Of a stretch of DNA of 8,519 nucleotides, positions 1 to 6,121 are shown piece after piece; position 1 is the stretch's first letter; each line of letters begins with the position of its first letter. A program made the position numbers and the translations under genes. The notes beneath the pieces were generated by a model, which saw only the letters and a list, made by a program, of their open reading frames with translations, made no database searches and was not told where the DNA came from. The stretch comes from JANXQE01 sp035651635 (GTDB taxonomy: Bacteria > Verrucomicrobiota > Verrucomicrobiia > Limisphaerales > UBA8199). The stretch spans positions 1-8,519 of the forward strand of contig DASRFK010000337.1 in assembly GCA_035651635.1 (NCBI GenBank), given 5' to 3'.

Positions 1-483
1 TTTTTCACAACCGGCGGCACAATCGATAAGGTCTATTTCGATGCCAAAAGCGAATTTGAAGTCGGCCCGCCCCAGGTGCTGGAAGTGGTCAAAGAGGCGC
101 ATGTCACCTTCGAGTACGACATCGAATCCATTTTGCGCAAAGATAGCCTGGATATGACCGACGCCGATCGCCAACTCATCCGCCAACGCGTTGAACGCGA
201 CCCGGATACACGGATCGTGATTACCCACGGAACCGATACCATGGTTCAAACGGCGCAGGCACTGATCGGAATTGCTGGCAAAATCATCGTGCTGACCGGC
301 TCGATGCAACCCGCGCGCTTTCGCGTCACGGACGCCGTCTTCAACATCGGCGCCGCCATCGGCGCGGTGCAAAGCCTTTCGTCCGGCGTCTATATCGTCA
401 TGAATGGCCAGGTGTTCGACCCGAGACGGACCCGAAAAAATATCGAGCGGAATTGCTTCGAAGAAGTCGACGCACACCGCTGA
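1..483 (+). CDS. Short asparaginase-domain protein (5' end outside window)
   Basis: The reading frame is open from base 1 and gives 160 visible residues, so the gene begins just left of the window. Visible residue 3 onward reads TTGGTID, the first nucleophile-threonine motif of the AnsA/AnsB asparaginase family. ITHGTDTM at residues 74-81 is the second motif, carrying the Thr-Asp pair. LTGSMQP at 98-104 matches the family's VGAMRP segment, and Lys146 in RRTRKN could stand in for the catalytic lysine of type II enzymes. The family hydrolyses L-asparagine to aspartate and ammonia. The protein ends about ten residues after that lysine, so the C-terminal domain of the usual roughly 330-residue enzyme is absent. 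No continuation of that domain is visible in the other frames downstream, where the YIP1-like gene starts. Single-domain asparaginase-like proteins of about 160-170 residues are a known type, so this is probably complete at its 3' end, not broken. Whether it is an active asparaginase is uncertain. Confidence 0.85.
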   Translation, partial: FFTTGGTIDKVYFDAKSEFEVGPPQVLEVVKEAHVTFEYDIESILRKDSLDMTDADRQLIRQRVERDPDTRIVITHGTDTMVQTAQALIGIAGKIIVLTGSMQPARFRVTDAVFNIGAAIGAVQSLSSGVYIVMNGQVFDPRRTRKNIERNCFEEVDAHR

Positions 484-489
484 CCAGAA

Positions 490-1260
490 ATGGATGTCCC
501 TCCGCTAATCCAGGAGCCGGTTCCGGCTCCGCCGCACCCGCCCAGAATGTCTTTGGCGGCGAGATTGCTCAATGTGTTCGCGGTCCCGGGGCAGGTTTTC
601 AACGACGTCAGAAGCTCGCCGCCAACGGTCTCCAACTGGCTGGTCCCGTCGGTGTTGGGCGCTATTGTGGGGGCGCTGGCGGCGGTGATTATCTTTTCCC
701 AACCCAGCATCCAGCAACAGTTCCAAAAGGAAAATCAGCGGATCCAGGAAGCCGTTACGGCCGGCAAGCTGACACCGGACCTGGCCAACGTCCTCGAGAA
801 AATCACCGCGCCAACCAGCATGAAAGTTTTCGGCGCAATCGTAGCCGCGCTAGGCAGTTTCGCGGGCGTATTCTGGTGGGGTTTTGTGCTCTGGTTGCTG
901 GCCCACCGGATGTTGCGGGTGAACGTGCCGTTCAGCAAGGCACTGGAAGTCGCAGGGCTGGCAATGCTGGTGGACGTGCTGGGGACGGTGGTCGGAATGC
1001 TTCTGATCGTCCACTTGGGACGAATTGGCGCGACCCCAAGCCTGGCCTTGGTTATCAAAGACTTTGACGTGACTCGCAAAGGCCATCTCCTCGCCGCCGC
1101 GGCCAATATATTTGCGTTTTGGGTTGTGGGGGTTCGTTCCATCGGATTGGCAAAGCTGGCAGGCGTGCCCTATCTGCGGGCAGCGTGGCTGGTAGTGACG
1201 TTCTGGGTGATCCAGCAGTCGCTGCTGGTGGTCACCGGCATAGCCCAACTGGCCAGATGA
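490..1260 (+). CDS. YIP1-like integral membrane protein
   Basis: This 256-residue protein has a short proline-rich N-terminus (residues 4-18) and then about five hydrophobic helices, near residues 49-70, 112-138, 152-176, 199-219 and 229-253. A polar, probably soluble stretch lies at 71-108 (QQQFQKENQRIQEAV onward). The segment before helix 1, with NVFAVPGQVFNDV and then SNWLVPSVL, resembles the opening of bacterial YIP1-family proteins, in which an amphipathic stretch precedes a multi-helix bundle. It should sit in the inner membrane. Bacterial members have no settled function. The ATG at 490 is the first start after an in-frame stop, which is the stop of the upstream asparaginase-like gene, and the two genes are only six bases apart, so they are probably co-transcribed. 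No clear Shine-Dalgarno is seen. The gene lies directly before an adaptor/ABC exporter set and may be an accessory of it; that is inferred from position only. The family call is from sequence pattern and could be a related YIP1-like group. Confidence 0.7.
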   Translation: MDVPPLIQEPVPAPPHPPRMSLAARLLNVFAVPGQVFNDVRSSPPTVSNWLVPSVLGAIVGALAAVIIFSQPSIQQQFQKENQRIQEAVTAGKLTPDLANVLEKITAPTSMKVFGAIVAALGSFAGVFWWGFVLWLLAHRMLRVNVPFSKALEVAGLAMLVDVLGTVVGMLLIVHLGRIGATPSLALVIKDFDVTRKGHLLAAAANIFAFWVVGVRSIGLAKLAGVPYLRAAWLVVTFWVIQQSLLVVTGIAQLAR

Positions 1261-1337
1261 ACGACCGTTATGCAACCGAATCCGCGGTGAACAGTGAAAC
1301 AAAACAGACCCGGCTGTGTCTTAATTATTAATCTAAA
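1261..1337 (+). promoter_or_regulatory. AT-rich gap with possible promoter for the exporter genes
   Basis: This 77-base gap becomes sharply AT-rich over its last 20 bases (1320-1337), unlike the surrounding coding DNA. TATTAA at 1326-1331 matches four of six bases of the -10 consensus and lies 12 to 7 bases before the adaptor's ATG at 1338. No convincing -35 box is present at the usual distance, and no Shine-Dalgarno precedes the ATG. The gap may carry a promoter that starts transcription at or very near the start codon, or it may be simply a spacer in a longer operon. Confidence 0.25.
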
Positions 1338-2717
1338 ATGGCAAAAACCTCAAAGCGCAGGAAAATTATTGTTTTTTCCCTTATTGGGCTGGTTCTTGCC
1401 GGCCTCGGTGGAGTCGCTTTCTTCCACAAACGCGAGGCCGTCGTTACCATCCAGACCGAAAAAGTGGTGCGGCGGGATCTCACCGAGAAGGTGGTCGCGA
1501 ATGGCAAGATCCAGCCTGTTCTCCAGGTCAAGATCAGCCCCGAGGTTAGCGGCGAAATCATCGATCTGCCCGTCAAAGAAGGCCAATCCGTAAAAAAGGG
1601 CGACTTGCTCGTCAAGATTAAGCCCGATTTCTATATTGCCCAAATCCATCAATGTCAGGCCGGCTACGAATCAGCCCTGGCCGGAAAAGCGCAGGCTGAA
1701 GCCAACCTCGAGAAAGCCGAAGCGGATTTTAAGCGCAACAAAGACCTCTGGGAACACAAGCTCCTTTCGGAATCCGATTATGTCGGGTTCAAGGCCTCCT
1801 ATGACGTCGCCAAGGCCCAGGTCGACAGCGCGTTGCATCAGGTCGAAAGCGCCAAAGCCACTGTCGCCAGCGCCCAGGATTCTCTGGACAAGACCACCAT
1901 TGTCTCACCCATGACGGGCACCATCAGCAAACTCAATTCCCGTCTCGGCGAGCGCGTCCTGGGCACCGTCCAAAACGTCGGAACCGAGATCATGACCATC
2001 GCCGACCTCAACGAAATGGAGGCCCGAGTGGACTTGGGCGAAAACGACGTGGTCCTGATCGCCCCGGGTCAGACTGCGCAACTGGAGGTCGATGCCTTCA
2101 AAGACCGTAAATTCAACGGCACCGTCACCGAAGTGGCCAATTCTTCAAATGACTCCAGCACCCTGACCAGTTCGAGCAGCACGCAGGACGCCACTAAGTT
2201 CCAAGTCCGCATCCGCGTTCAGGAAAGGGAACAATTCAAACCCGGCATGTCGGTCACCGCAGAAATCTCGACGCGCTTTCGCACCAACGTCCTTACGGTT
2301 CCCATCGCCAGCGTCACCACCCGGATGCCCAAGGAAAAAGACAAAAAGGACGCGAAATTGGCCGTCGCGGATTCCGTCGGGACCAATAATAGCAATGGCG
2401 AAAATTGCACCACCAATTGCATCACTAACACGGTCGAGGTAGCCAAGTCGGAGAAAAAGAACAAGGGACCCGCCAAGCCCATCGAAGTCGTCTTTGTCAT
2501 GGAAGGCGAGCGCGCCAAAATGGTGCCCGTCAAAATCGGGATCAGCGATGACAACTATTGGGAAATCACCGATGGCTTGAAGGACGGCCAGGAGGTCATC
2601 TCCGGCGGTTACCGCGCGATCAGTCGTGACCTTGAAGACGGAAAGAAGATCAAAAAAGGCCCGCCGCCCAGCGAGAAGGATAAAGACAAAGACAGCCAGC
2701 AGGACAAGAAGGACTAA
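1338..2717 (+). CDS. Periplasmic adaptor (membrane fusion) subunit of a MacAB-like exporter
   Basis: The protein has 459 residues. A basic N-terminus (AKTSKRRK) and one hydrophobic helix at about 10-29 anchor it in the inner membrane; there is no lipobox cysteine. Residues 61-96 and 184-225 form the two halves of a lipoyl-like (barrel-sandwich) domain, with SGEIIDLPVKEGQSVKKGDLL in the first half and SPMTGTISKLNSRLGERV in the second. Residues 100-183 are Ala/Glu/Lys-rich and heptad-like, the alpha-helical hairpin that meets an outer-membrane channel. Residues 226-325 form the beta-barrel domain (FKPGMSV at 300-306), and 381-440 the membrane-proximal domain. This is the order of MacA/HlyD-type adaptors, which link an inner-membrane transporter to a TolC-like protein. 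Two oddities stand out: a polar insert at about 330-380 containing NCTTNC, and a charged Lys/Asp/Glu tail at 437-459. A Ser/Thr-rich loop lies at 269-284. The ABC ATPase gene follows by three bases. The ATG at 1338 lacks a Shine-Dalgarno but starts exactly where a basic N-terminus and anchor helix are expected. Confidence 0.9.
   Translation: MAKTSKRRKIIVFSLIGLVLAGLGGVAFFHKREAVVTIQTEKVVRRDLTEKVVANGKIQPVLQVKISPEVSGEIIDLPVKEGQSVKKGDLLVKIKPDFYIAQIHQCQAGYESALAGKAQAEANLEKAEADFKRNKDLWEHKLLSESDYVGFKASYDVAKAQVDSALHQVESAKATVASAQDSLDKTTIVSPMTGTISKLNSRLGERVLGTVQNVGTEIMTIADLNEMEARVDLGENDVVLIAPGQTAQLEVDAFKDRKFNGTVTEVANSSNDSSTLTSSSSTQDATKFQVRIRVQEREQFKPGMSVTAEISTRFRTNVLTVPIASVTTRMPKEKDKKDAKLAVADSVGTNNSNGENCTTNCITNTVEVAKSEKKNKGPAKPIEVVFVMEGERAKMVPVKIGISDDNYWEITDGLKDGQEVISGGYRAISRDLEDGKKIKKGPPPSEKDKDKDSQQDKKD
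2708..2713 (+). promoter_or_regulatory. Ribosome binding site of the ABC ATPase gene
   Basis: GAAGGA lies seven bases before the ATG at 2721, within the last codons of the adaptor gene. It is the best Shine-Dalgarno match in the operon, and it supports both the chosen start and tight co-expression of adaptor and ATPase. Confidence 0.6.
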
Positions 2718-2720
2718 GGC

Positions 2721-3449
2721 ATGTCGGTCATTCGATTCACCAAAATCTCGCGGCGTTACCAGATGGGGTCGGAAACGATCCACGCCCTGCGCGAGGTTTC
2801 CCTCGAAATCGCGCGGGGCGAGTACGTCGCGATCATGGGACCCTCCGGGTCCGGCAAATCGACGCTCATGAACCTGATCGGCTGCCTCGATACACCCACC
2901 TCAGGTAAGTACGAACTCAACGGTGTCCAGGTCAGCGAGATGGATGACAACGAACTAGCCGAAATTCGAAACAAGGAAATCGGCTTCATCTTCCAGACGT
3001 TCAACCTGTTGCCCCGCTCCGATGCTTTGCGGAACGTGGAATTGCCTTTGATCTACGCGGGCGTCTCCTCCGAAGAACGGCGCCAGGTCGCCTTGGAAGC
3101 CTTGCGCAACGTCGGGCTCGGCGACCGAATTCATCATAAGCCCAACGAATTGTCCGGCGGTCAACGCCAGCGCGTTGCCGTCGCCCGGGCCCTGGTCAAC
3201 AAACCCTCGATTCTTCTGGCCGACGAACCGACCGGCAATCTCGACACTAAAACCGGCAACGAAATCCTCGCGCTCTTCGAAGAACTCTCCCGCAAAGGCA
3301 ACACGCTCATCATCGTCACACATGAGGAAGATGTGGCGCGCCACGCCCGGCGCATCATTCGCATCCGGGACGGTTTGATTGCCAGCGATGAACAGGGTGA
3401 AGGCCACCGGACTGAAACGGCCGGCCAGCTGGTGACTGCCGCCGGCTAA
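2721..3449 (+). CDS. ABC transporter ATP-binding protein, MacB/LolD type
   Basis: This 242-residue protein carries a full nucleotide-binding domain and no membrane segment. Walker A is GPSGSGKST at 40-48, the Q-loop glutamine is Gln92 in FIFQTFNLLP, the signature is LSGGQRQRVAVARAL at 144-158, Walker B is ILLADEP at 164-170 with Glu169 as catalytic base, the D-loop is NLD at 173-175, and the switch histidine is His201 in VTHEED. The wording of these motifs (NLIGCLDTPTSG after Walker A, ADEPTGNLD) is that of the MacB/LolD/FtsE group, which drive mechanotransmission-type exporters and do not themselves import or export through a channel. It should bind the cytoplasmic face of the permease pair encoded downstream and hydrolyse ATP. 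All key residues are present, so it should be active. The last 20 or so residues (EQGEGHRTET onward) are an ordinary polar tail. It is joined to the adaptor gene by a three-base gap, whereas 173 bases separate it from the permeases. Confidence 0.95.
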   Translation: MSVIRFTKISRRYQMGSETIHALREVSLEIARGEYVAIMGPSGSGKSTLMNLIGCLDTPTSGKYELNGVQVSEMDDNELAEIRNKEIGFIFQTFNLLPRSDALRNVELPLIYAGVSSEERRQVALEALRNVGLGDRIHHKPNELSGGQRQRVAVARALVNKPSILLADEPTGNLDTKTGNEILALFEELSRKGNTLIIVTHEEDVARHARRIIRIRDGLIASDEQGEGHRTETAGQLVTAAG

Positions 3450-3622
3450 AGCCCAATGCCACTGGGATTTCAAATTCCCCTCGCCCCGCCCTCTCCCAGG
3501 AGGAGAGGGAGAATTGAGTTCCGCCCGTTTCCGAAACCCGGGCAGATCTACTGTTTTGGCGTCCGTTTCTGTCGCTTCTCAAATCCTAACGTTCGGCCAA
3601 AGGCACTGCCACACCGCGGGGC
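3450..3622. other. Intergenic region between ATPase and first permease
   Basis: No gene was found in these 173 bases. The stretch from 3472 to 3520 is compositionally unlike its neighbours, being a C/T-rich run followed by a G/A-rich run that together form a hairpin, listed separately. The remainder (3521-3622) shows no recognisable promoter boxes. The first permease cannot start further upstream: an in-frame stop lies at 3587-3589 and no ATG, GTG or TTG codon occurs between it and the ATG at 3623. Confidence 0.6.
3473..3515. repeat. Hairpin-forming CT/GA-rich intergenic element
   Basis: CCCTCTCC at 3489-3496 and GGAGAGGG at 3502-3509 are perfect inverted repeats with a five-base loop. An outer pair, AATTC at 3473-3477 and GAATT at 3511-3515, extends the symmetry across an asymmetric bulge. 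No run of T follows on the + strand, so it is not a standard intrinsic terminator. CT-rich/GA-rich palindromes of this kind between genes are often members of dispersed intergenic repeat families; I recall similar ones in Verrucomicrobiota, but only one copy is in this window, so the repeat call rests on appearance. It could also shield the upstream mRNA from 3' exonucleases and so alter the ratio of ATPase to permease. Confidence 0.45.
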
Positions 3623-4855
3623 ATGAATCTGTTCACTGAATTCAAGGAAGGCCTGGGCATTTCCTGGAGCGCCATCCGCGCCAACAAAATGCGCTCGATC
3701 CTCACCACGCTGGGCATCGTCATTGGCATCGTCACCGTCACGCTGATGGGCGCCGCCATCACCGGTCTGGACCGCGCCTTTCTCAGGAACATCTCCACCA
3801 TTGGGGCAGATGTCCTGTACGTGCAGCGTTTCGATTGGTTCATCAATTCGCACGAAGAGTGGATGAAGCAGCAAAAGCGACCGCGGATTACCCTCGCACA
3901 GGCCAATGCACTCAAAGACCTTCTCACGATGGCCAAAGCGGTCGCTCCCACCGCCGACGACGAGGAAACCGTCCGTTACAAAAAGCGGAGTTCCAGCAGC
4001 GTTCATGTCATTGGCACTACCGACCAATACGCCTACACTAGTAGTGTCGGCATGTCGCAAGGGCGCTTCATGACCCCCGGTGAAGCCTCTGGTGGCCGGC
4101 CGGTTTGCATCATCGGCACCGAGGTTGCCGCCAATCTCTTTCAACGGGCCTCGCCGCTCGGAAATCGGATCCTGATTGGCGATACTTCCTTCGAAGTTAT
4201 CGGCGTCCTGGAGAAACAAGGCACTTTCCTCGGCATGTTCAGCCTGGATAACCAGATCATCGTGCCACTCCCGCAGTTCACCGCCGCCTTTTGGCACAAT
4301 CCCGATTACGACGTGCAGATCAAAGTCACCGAACTGGCGCAGTTGGAGGAAGCCAAAGAGGAACTGCGCTCGGCCATGCGCAAAGTCCGCCGCCTGCCTC
4401 CGAATGACCCCGACGACTTCGCCATCAACCAACAGGACCAGTTCGTCAAAATGTTCCATCGGCTGGGAGGCACGATTGCCGCCGTGGGCCTTTTTGTGAC
4501 GGGCCTTTCCCTCTTTGTCGGCGGCATCGGTATTATGAATATCATGTTTGTCTCGGTGGCGGAACGGACCCGGGAAATCGGAATCCGCAAAGCCATCGGC
4601 GCCAAACGCCGGACCATTCTGGTTCAATTCCTGATCGAAGCCGCCAGCATTTGTCTGCTGGGGGGACTGATCGGACTGAGTATTGCCTGGCCGGTCACCC
4701 TGGGGATTCAACGAGTCTTTCCGGCCACCCTTTCGGTCGCCATCGTGGCTTTGGCCATTTCCGTCTCCTTGATTACCGGAGTTTTGTCCGGCTTCTTCCC
4801 GGCCTGGCGCGCCGCGCGGATGGACCCGGTCCAGGCCTTGCGCACGGGAGACTAA
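3623..4855 (+). CDS. MacB/FtsX-type ABC transporter permease (first of pair)
   Basis: The 410-residue protein has the four-helix layout of MacB-type permeases: one helix at about 27-48 after an amphipathic start (IRANKMRSILTTLGIVIG), a large periplasmic domain at 49-280, and three helices at about 283-308, 335-360 and 370-392. The C-terminal FtsX domain carries the family hallmarks GGIGIMNIM (300-308), ERTREIGIRKAIGA (314-327), the coupling segment that contacts the ATPase, and the terminal FPAWRAARMDPVQALR (392-407). The periplasmic domain includes the usual VCIIGTEVAANLF and DTSFEVIGVL strands. There is no fused nucleotide-binding domain; the ATPase is the separate protein encoded at 2721-3449. 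The ATG at 3623 is the only possible start after the in-frame stop at 3587, though its Shine-Dalgarno is poor (GGGG almost touching the ATG). The stop overlaps the next permease's start (TAATG), so the two are translationally coupled and probably made in equal amounts. Confidence 0.92.
   Translation: MNLFTEFKEGLGISWSAIRANKMRSILTTLGIVIGIVTVTLMGAAITGLDRAFLRNISTIGADVLYVQRFDWFINSHEEWMKQQKRPRITLAQANALKDLLTMAKAVAPTADDEETVRYKKRSSSSVHVIGTTDQYAYTSSVGMSQGRFMTPGEASGGRPVCIIGTEVAANLFQRASPLGNRILIGDTSFEVIGVLEKQGTFLGMFSLDNQIIVPLPQFTAAFWHNPDYDVQIKVTELAQLEEAKEELRSAMRKVRRLPPNDPDDFAINQQDQFVKMFHRLGGTIAAVGLFVTGLSLFVGGIGIMNIMFVSVAERTREIGIRKAIGAKRRTILVQFLIEAASICLLGGLIGLSIAWPVTLGIQRVFPATLSVAIVALAISVSLITGVLSGFFPAWRAARMDPVQALRTGD
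4846..4850 (+). promoter_or_regulatory. Ribosome binding site of the second permease
   Basis: GGGAG lies four bases before the ATG at 4855, inside the last codons of the first permease. Together with the TAATG stop/start overlap it fixes the start of the second permease at 4855. The frame is open upstream to 4651, but that part lies wholly within the first permease and shows no family similarity. Confidence 0.5.
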
Positions 4856-6117
4856 TGAGCGCCAAACGCACTACCATTCTGCTGGGTGAATTGCGCGAGA
4901 GTTTTCACATGGCCATGAGCGCCCTGGCGGCCCATAAGTTGCGCTCGGCCCTGACCCTGCTGGGCGTGTTGGTGGGCGTGTTTTCGATCATCGTGGTCAT
5001 GACCGCCATGCGCGTCATGCAAAGCGATGTCGAACACGAGATGAGCCAGCTCGGCGGCCAGACCTTCATGATTCAAAAATGGCCGGCGGTTTATTTCGGC
5101 GGCCCGGAAGGCTTCGAAAAGTATTGGCGCCGGAAAAATATCACCTTGGCCCATGGCGTGGCGGTTGAAGAAAAAGCAACCCTGGCCCGCAGCGTTGGAA
5201 TCGAAACCACGTTCTGGGGCGGCCAGATTGAAACCCGCTACAAGAAGACGGCCCCCAACGTCCAGCTCTTTGGCGAGACCCCAGGCAGTTTTCCCGCTCG
5301 GAATTGGGACTTGCAGGAGGGCCGTTTGCTCCTGGACATGGATGTCGACGGGGCGCGGGACGTGTGCGTGTTAGGCAATAAATTGGCCAACACAGTCTTT
5401 CCCCACGGCTCGGCCCTGGGCGAGCGGCTGAAAATAAACGGAATTAATTATGTCGTGATCGGTGTGCTGGCCCCCAAAGGTGGTCAACTCAACGGGGATC
5501 AGGATAACTTCGCGGTCGTTCCCCTGACCACCGGCATGAACCGCTTTGGCCGCTGGCGCCGCAGCTTGAGCATCCTGGTCCAGGCCCGCGATCAGGACAG
5601 TTACGACGATACCGTCGAGCAGGTCCGCGGCATTTTACGGGTCGCCCGCAAAGTCCCGCCAGGCAAAGAGGACGATTTCGAGCTTTTCTCAAATGACTCG
5701 ATGATCTCCCAGTTCAATTCCTTCACCATGGCCGTGCGAGTCGGTGTTAGCGCGGTCAGCTCTATTTCTCTTCTGGCCGCCGGCATCGGCATCATGAACA
5801 TCATGCTGGTGTCGGTGACCGAACGCACTCGGGAGATCGGCATTCGCCGCGCTATCGGCGCCAAGAAACGAAACATCATGACCCAGTTCATCATGGAAGC
5901 GGTGGTCATCTGCGAAGTGGGCGGCGTCCTGGGCGTGCTGACGGGGATTCTGGGCGGCAATTCAACCGCTTATTTCCTCAAGCTCACTCCAGTGATCCCG
6001 GTCGACTGGGCGGTGATCGGCCTGGTCATTTGCTCCATCGTCGGAATCATCTTCGGCACCTATCCCGCCTACAAAGCCGCCAACCTCGACCCAATCGAGT
6101 CGCTGAGATACGAGTAA
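4855..6117 (+). CDS. MacB/FtsX-type ABC transporter permease (second of pair)
   Basis: The 420-residue protein has the same plan as the permease before it. An amphipathic start (AAHKLRSALTLLGVLVG) leads into a helix at about 33-55, followed by a periplasmic domain to about 290 and helices at about 293-318, 346-370 and 381-403. Hallmarks are AGIGIMNIMLVSV (309-321), ERTREIGIRRAIGA (323-336) and TYPAYKAANLDPIESLR (402-418). It aligns with the first permease by eye in several places: a Trp then ITLA motif in the periplasmic domain (residues 91-99 here, 80-92 in the other), a VC(I/V)(I/L)G strand, and a basic, proline-containing segment ending in DDF before helix 2. The two are therefore paralogues, but they differ clearly over most of the periplasmic domain, which points to a heterodimer in which each subunit faces the adaptor differently. 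The gene ends four bases before the oppositely oriented SNF2 gene, with no terminator between them. Confidence 0.92.
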   Translation: MSAKRTTILLGELRESFHMAMSALAAHKLRSALTLLGVLVGVFSIIVVMTAMRVMQSDVEHEMSQLGGQTFMIQKWPAVYFGGPEGFEKYWRRKNITLAHGVAVEEKATLARSVGIETTFWGGQIETRYKKTAPNVQLFGETPGSFPARNWDLQEGRLLLDMDVDGARDVCVLGNKLANTVFPHGSALGERLKINGINYVVIGVLAPKGGQLNGDQDNFAVVPLTTGMNRFGRWRRSLSILVQARDQDSYDDTVEQVRGILRVARKVPPGKEDDFELFSNDSMISQFNSFTMAVRVGVSAVSSISLLAAGIGIMNIMLVSVTERTREIGIRRAIGAKKRNIMTQFIMEAVVICEVGGVLGVLTGILGGNSTAYFLKLTPVIPVDWAVIGLVICSIVGIIFGTYPAYKAANLDPIESLRYE

Positions 6118-6121
6118 ATGG

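Noticed and set aside
453..1067. 204-codon + strand open frame
   Set aside because: It overlaps the YIP1-like gene in another frame. Its product is Gly/Arg-rich with no hydrophobic or domain pattern, whereas the frame starting at 490 gives a coherent membrane protein.
2145..2783. 212-codon - strand open frame opposite the adaptor gene
   Set aside because: It is antisense to a well-supported adaptor. Its repeated Asp/Phe/Leu/Val runs mirror the Lys/Glu codons of the real gene.
3489..3509. Hairpin as an intrinsic terminator after the ATPase gene
   Set aside because: The stem is strong, but no T tract follows it on the + strand, and the permeases that the ATPase needs lie downstream.
3548..4711. 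387-codon - strand open frame opposite the first permease
   Set aside because: It lies antisense to a clear FtsX/MacB permease. Its composition (Asp/Gly/His-rich, no motif) is that of a shadow in GC-rich DNA.
4651..4854. Upstream extension of the second permease to a start at 4651
   Set aside because: The added residues are antihomologous shadow sequence of the first permease. The TAATG overlap with GGGAG ahead of it marks 4855 as the start.
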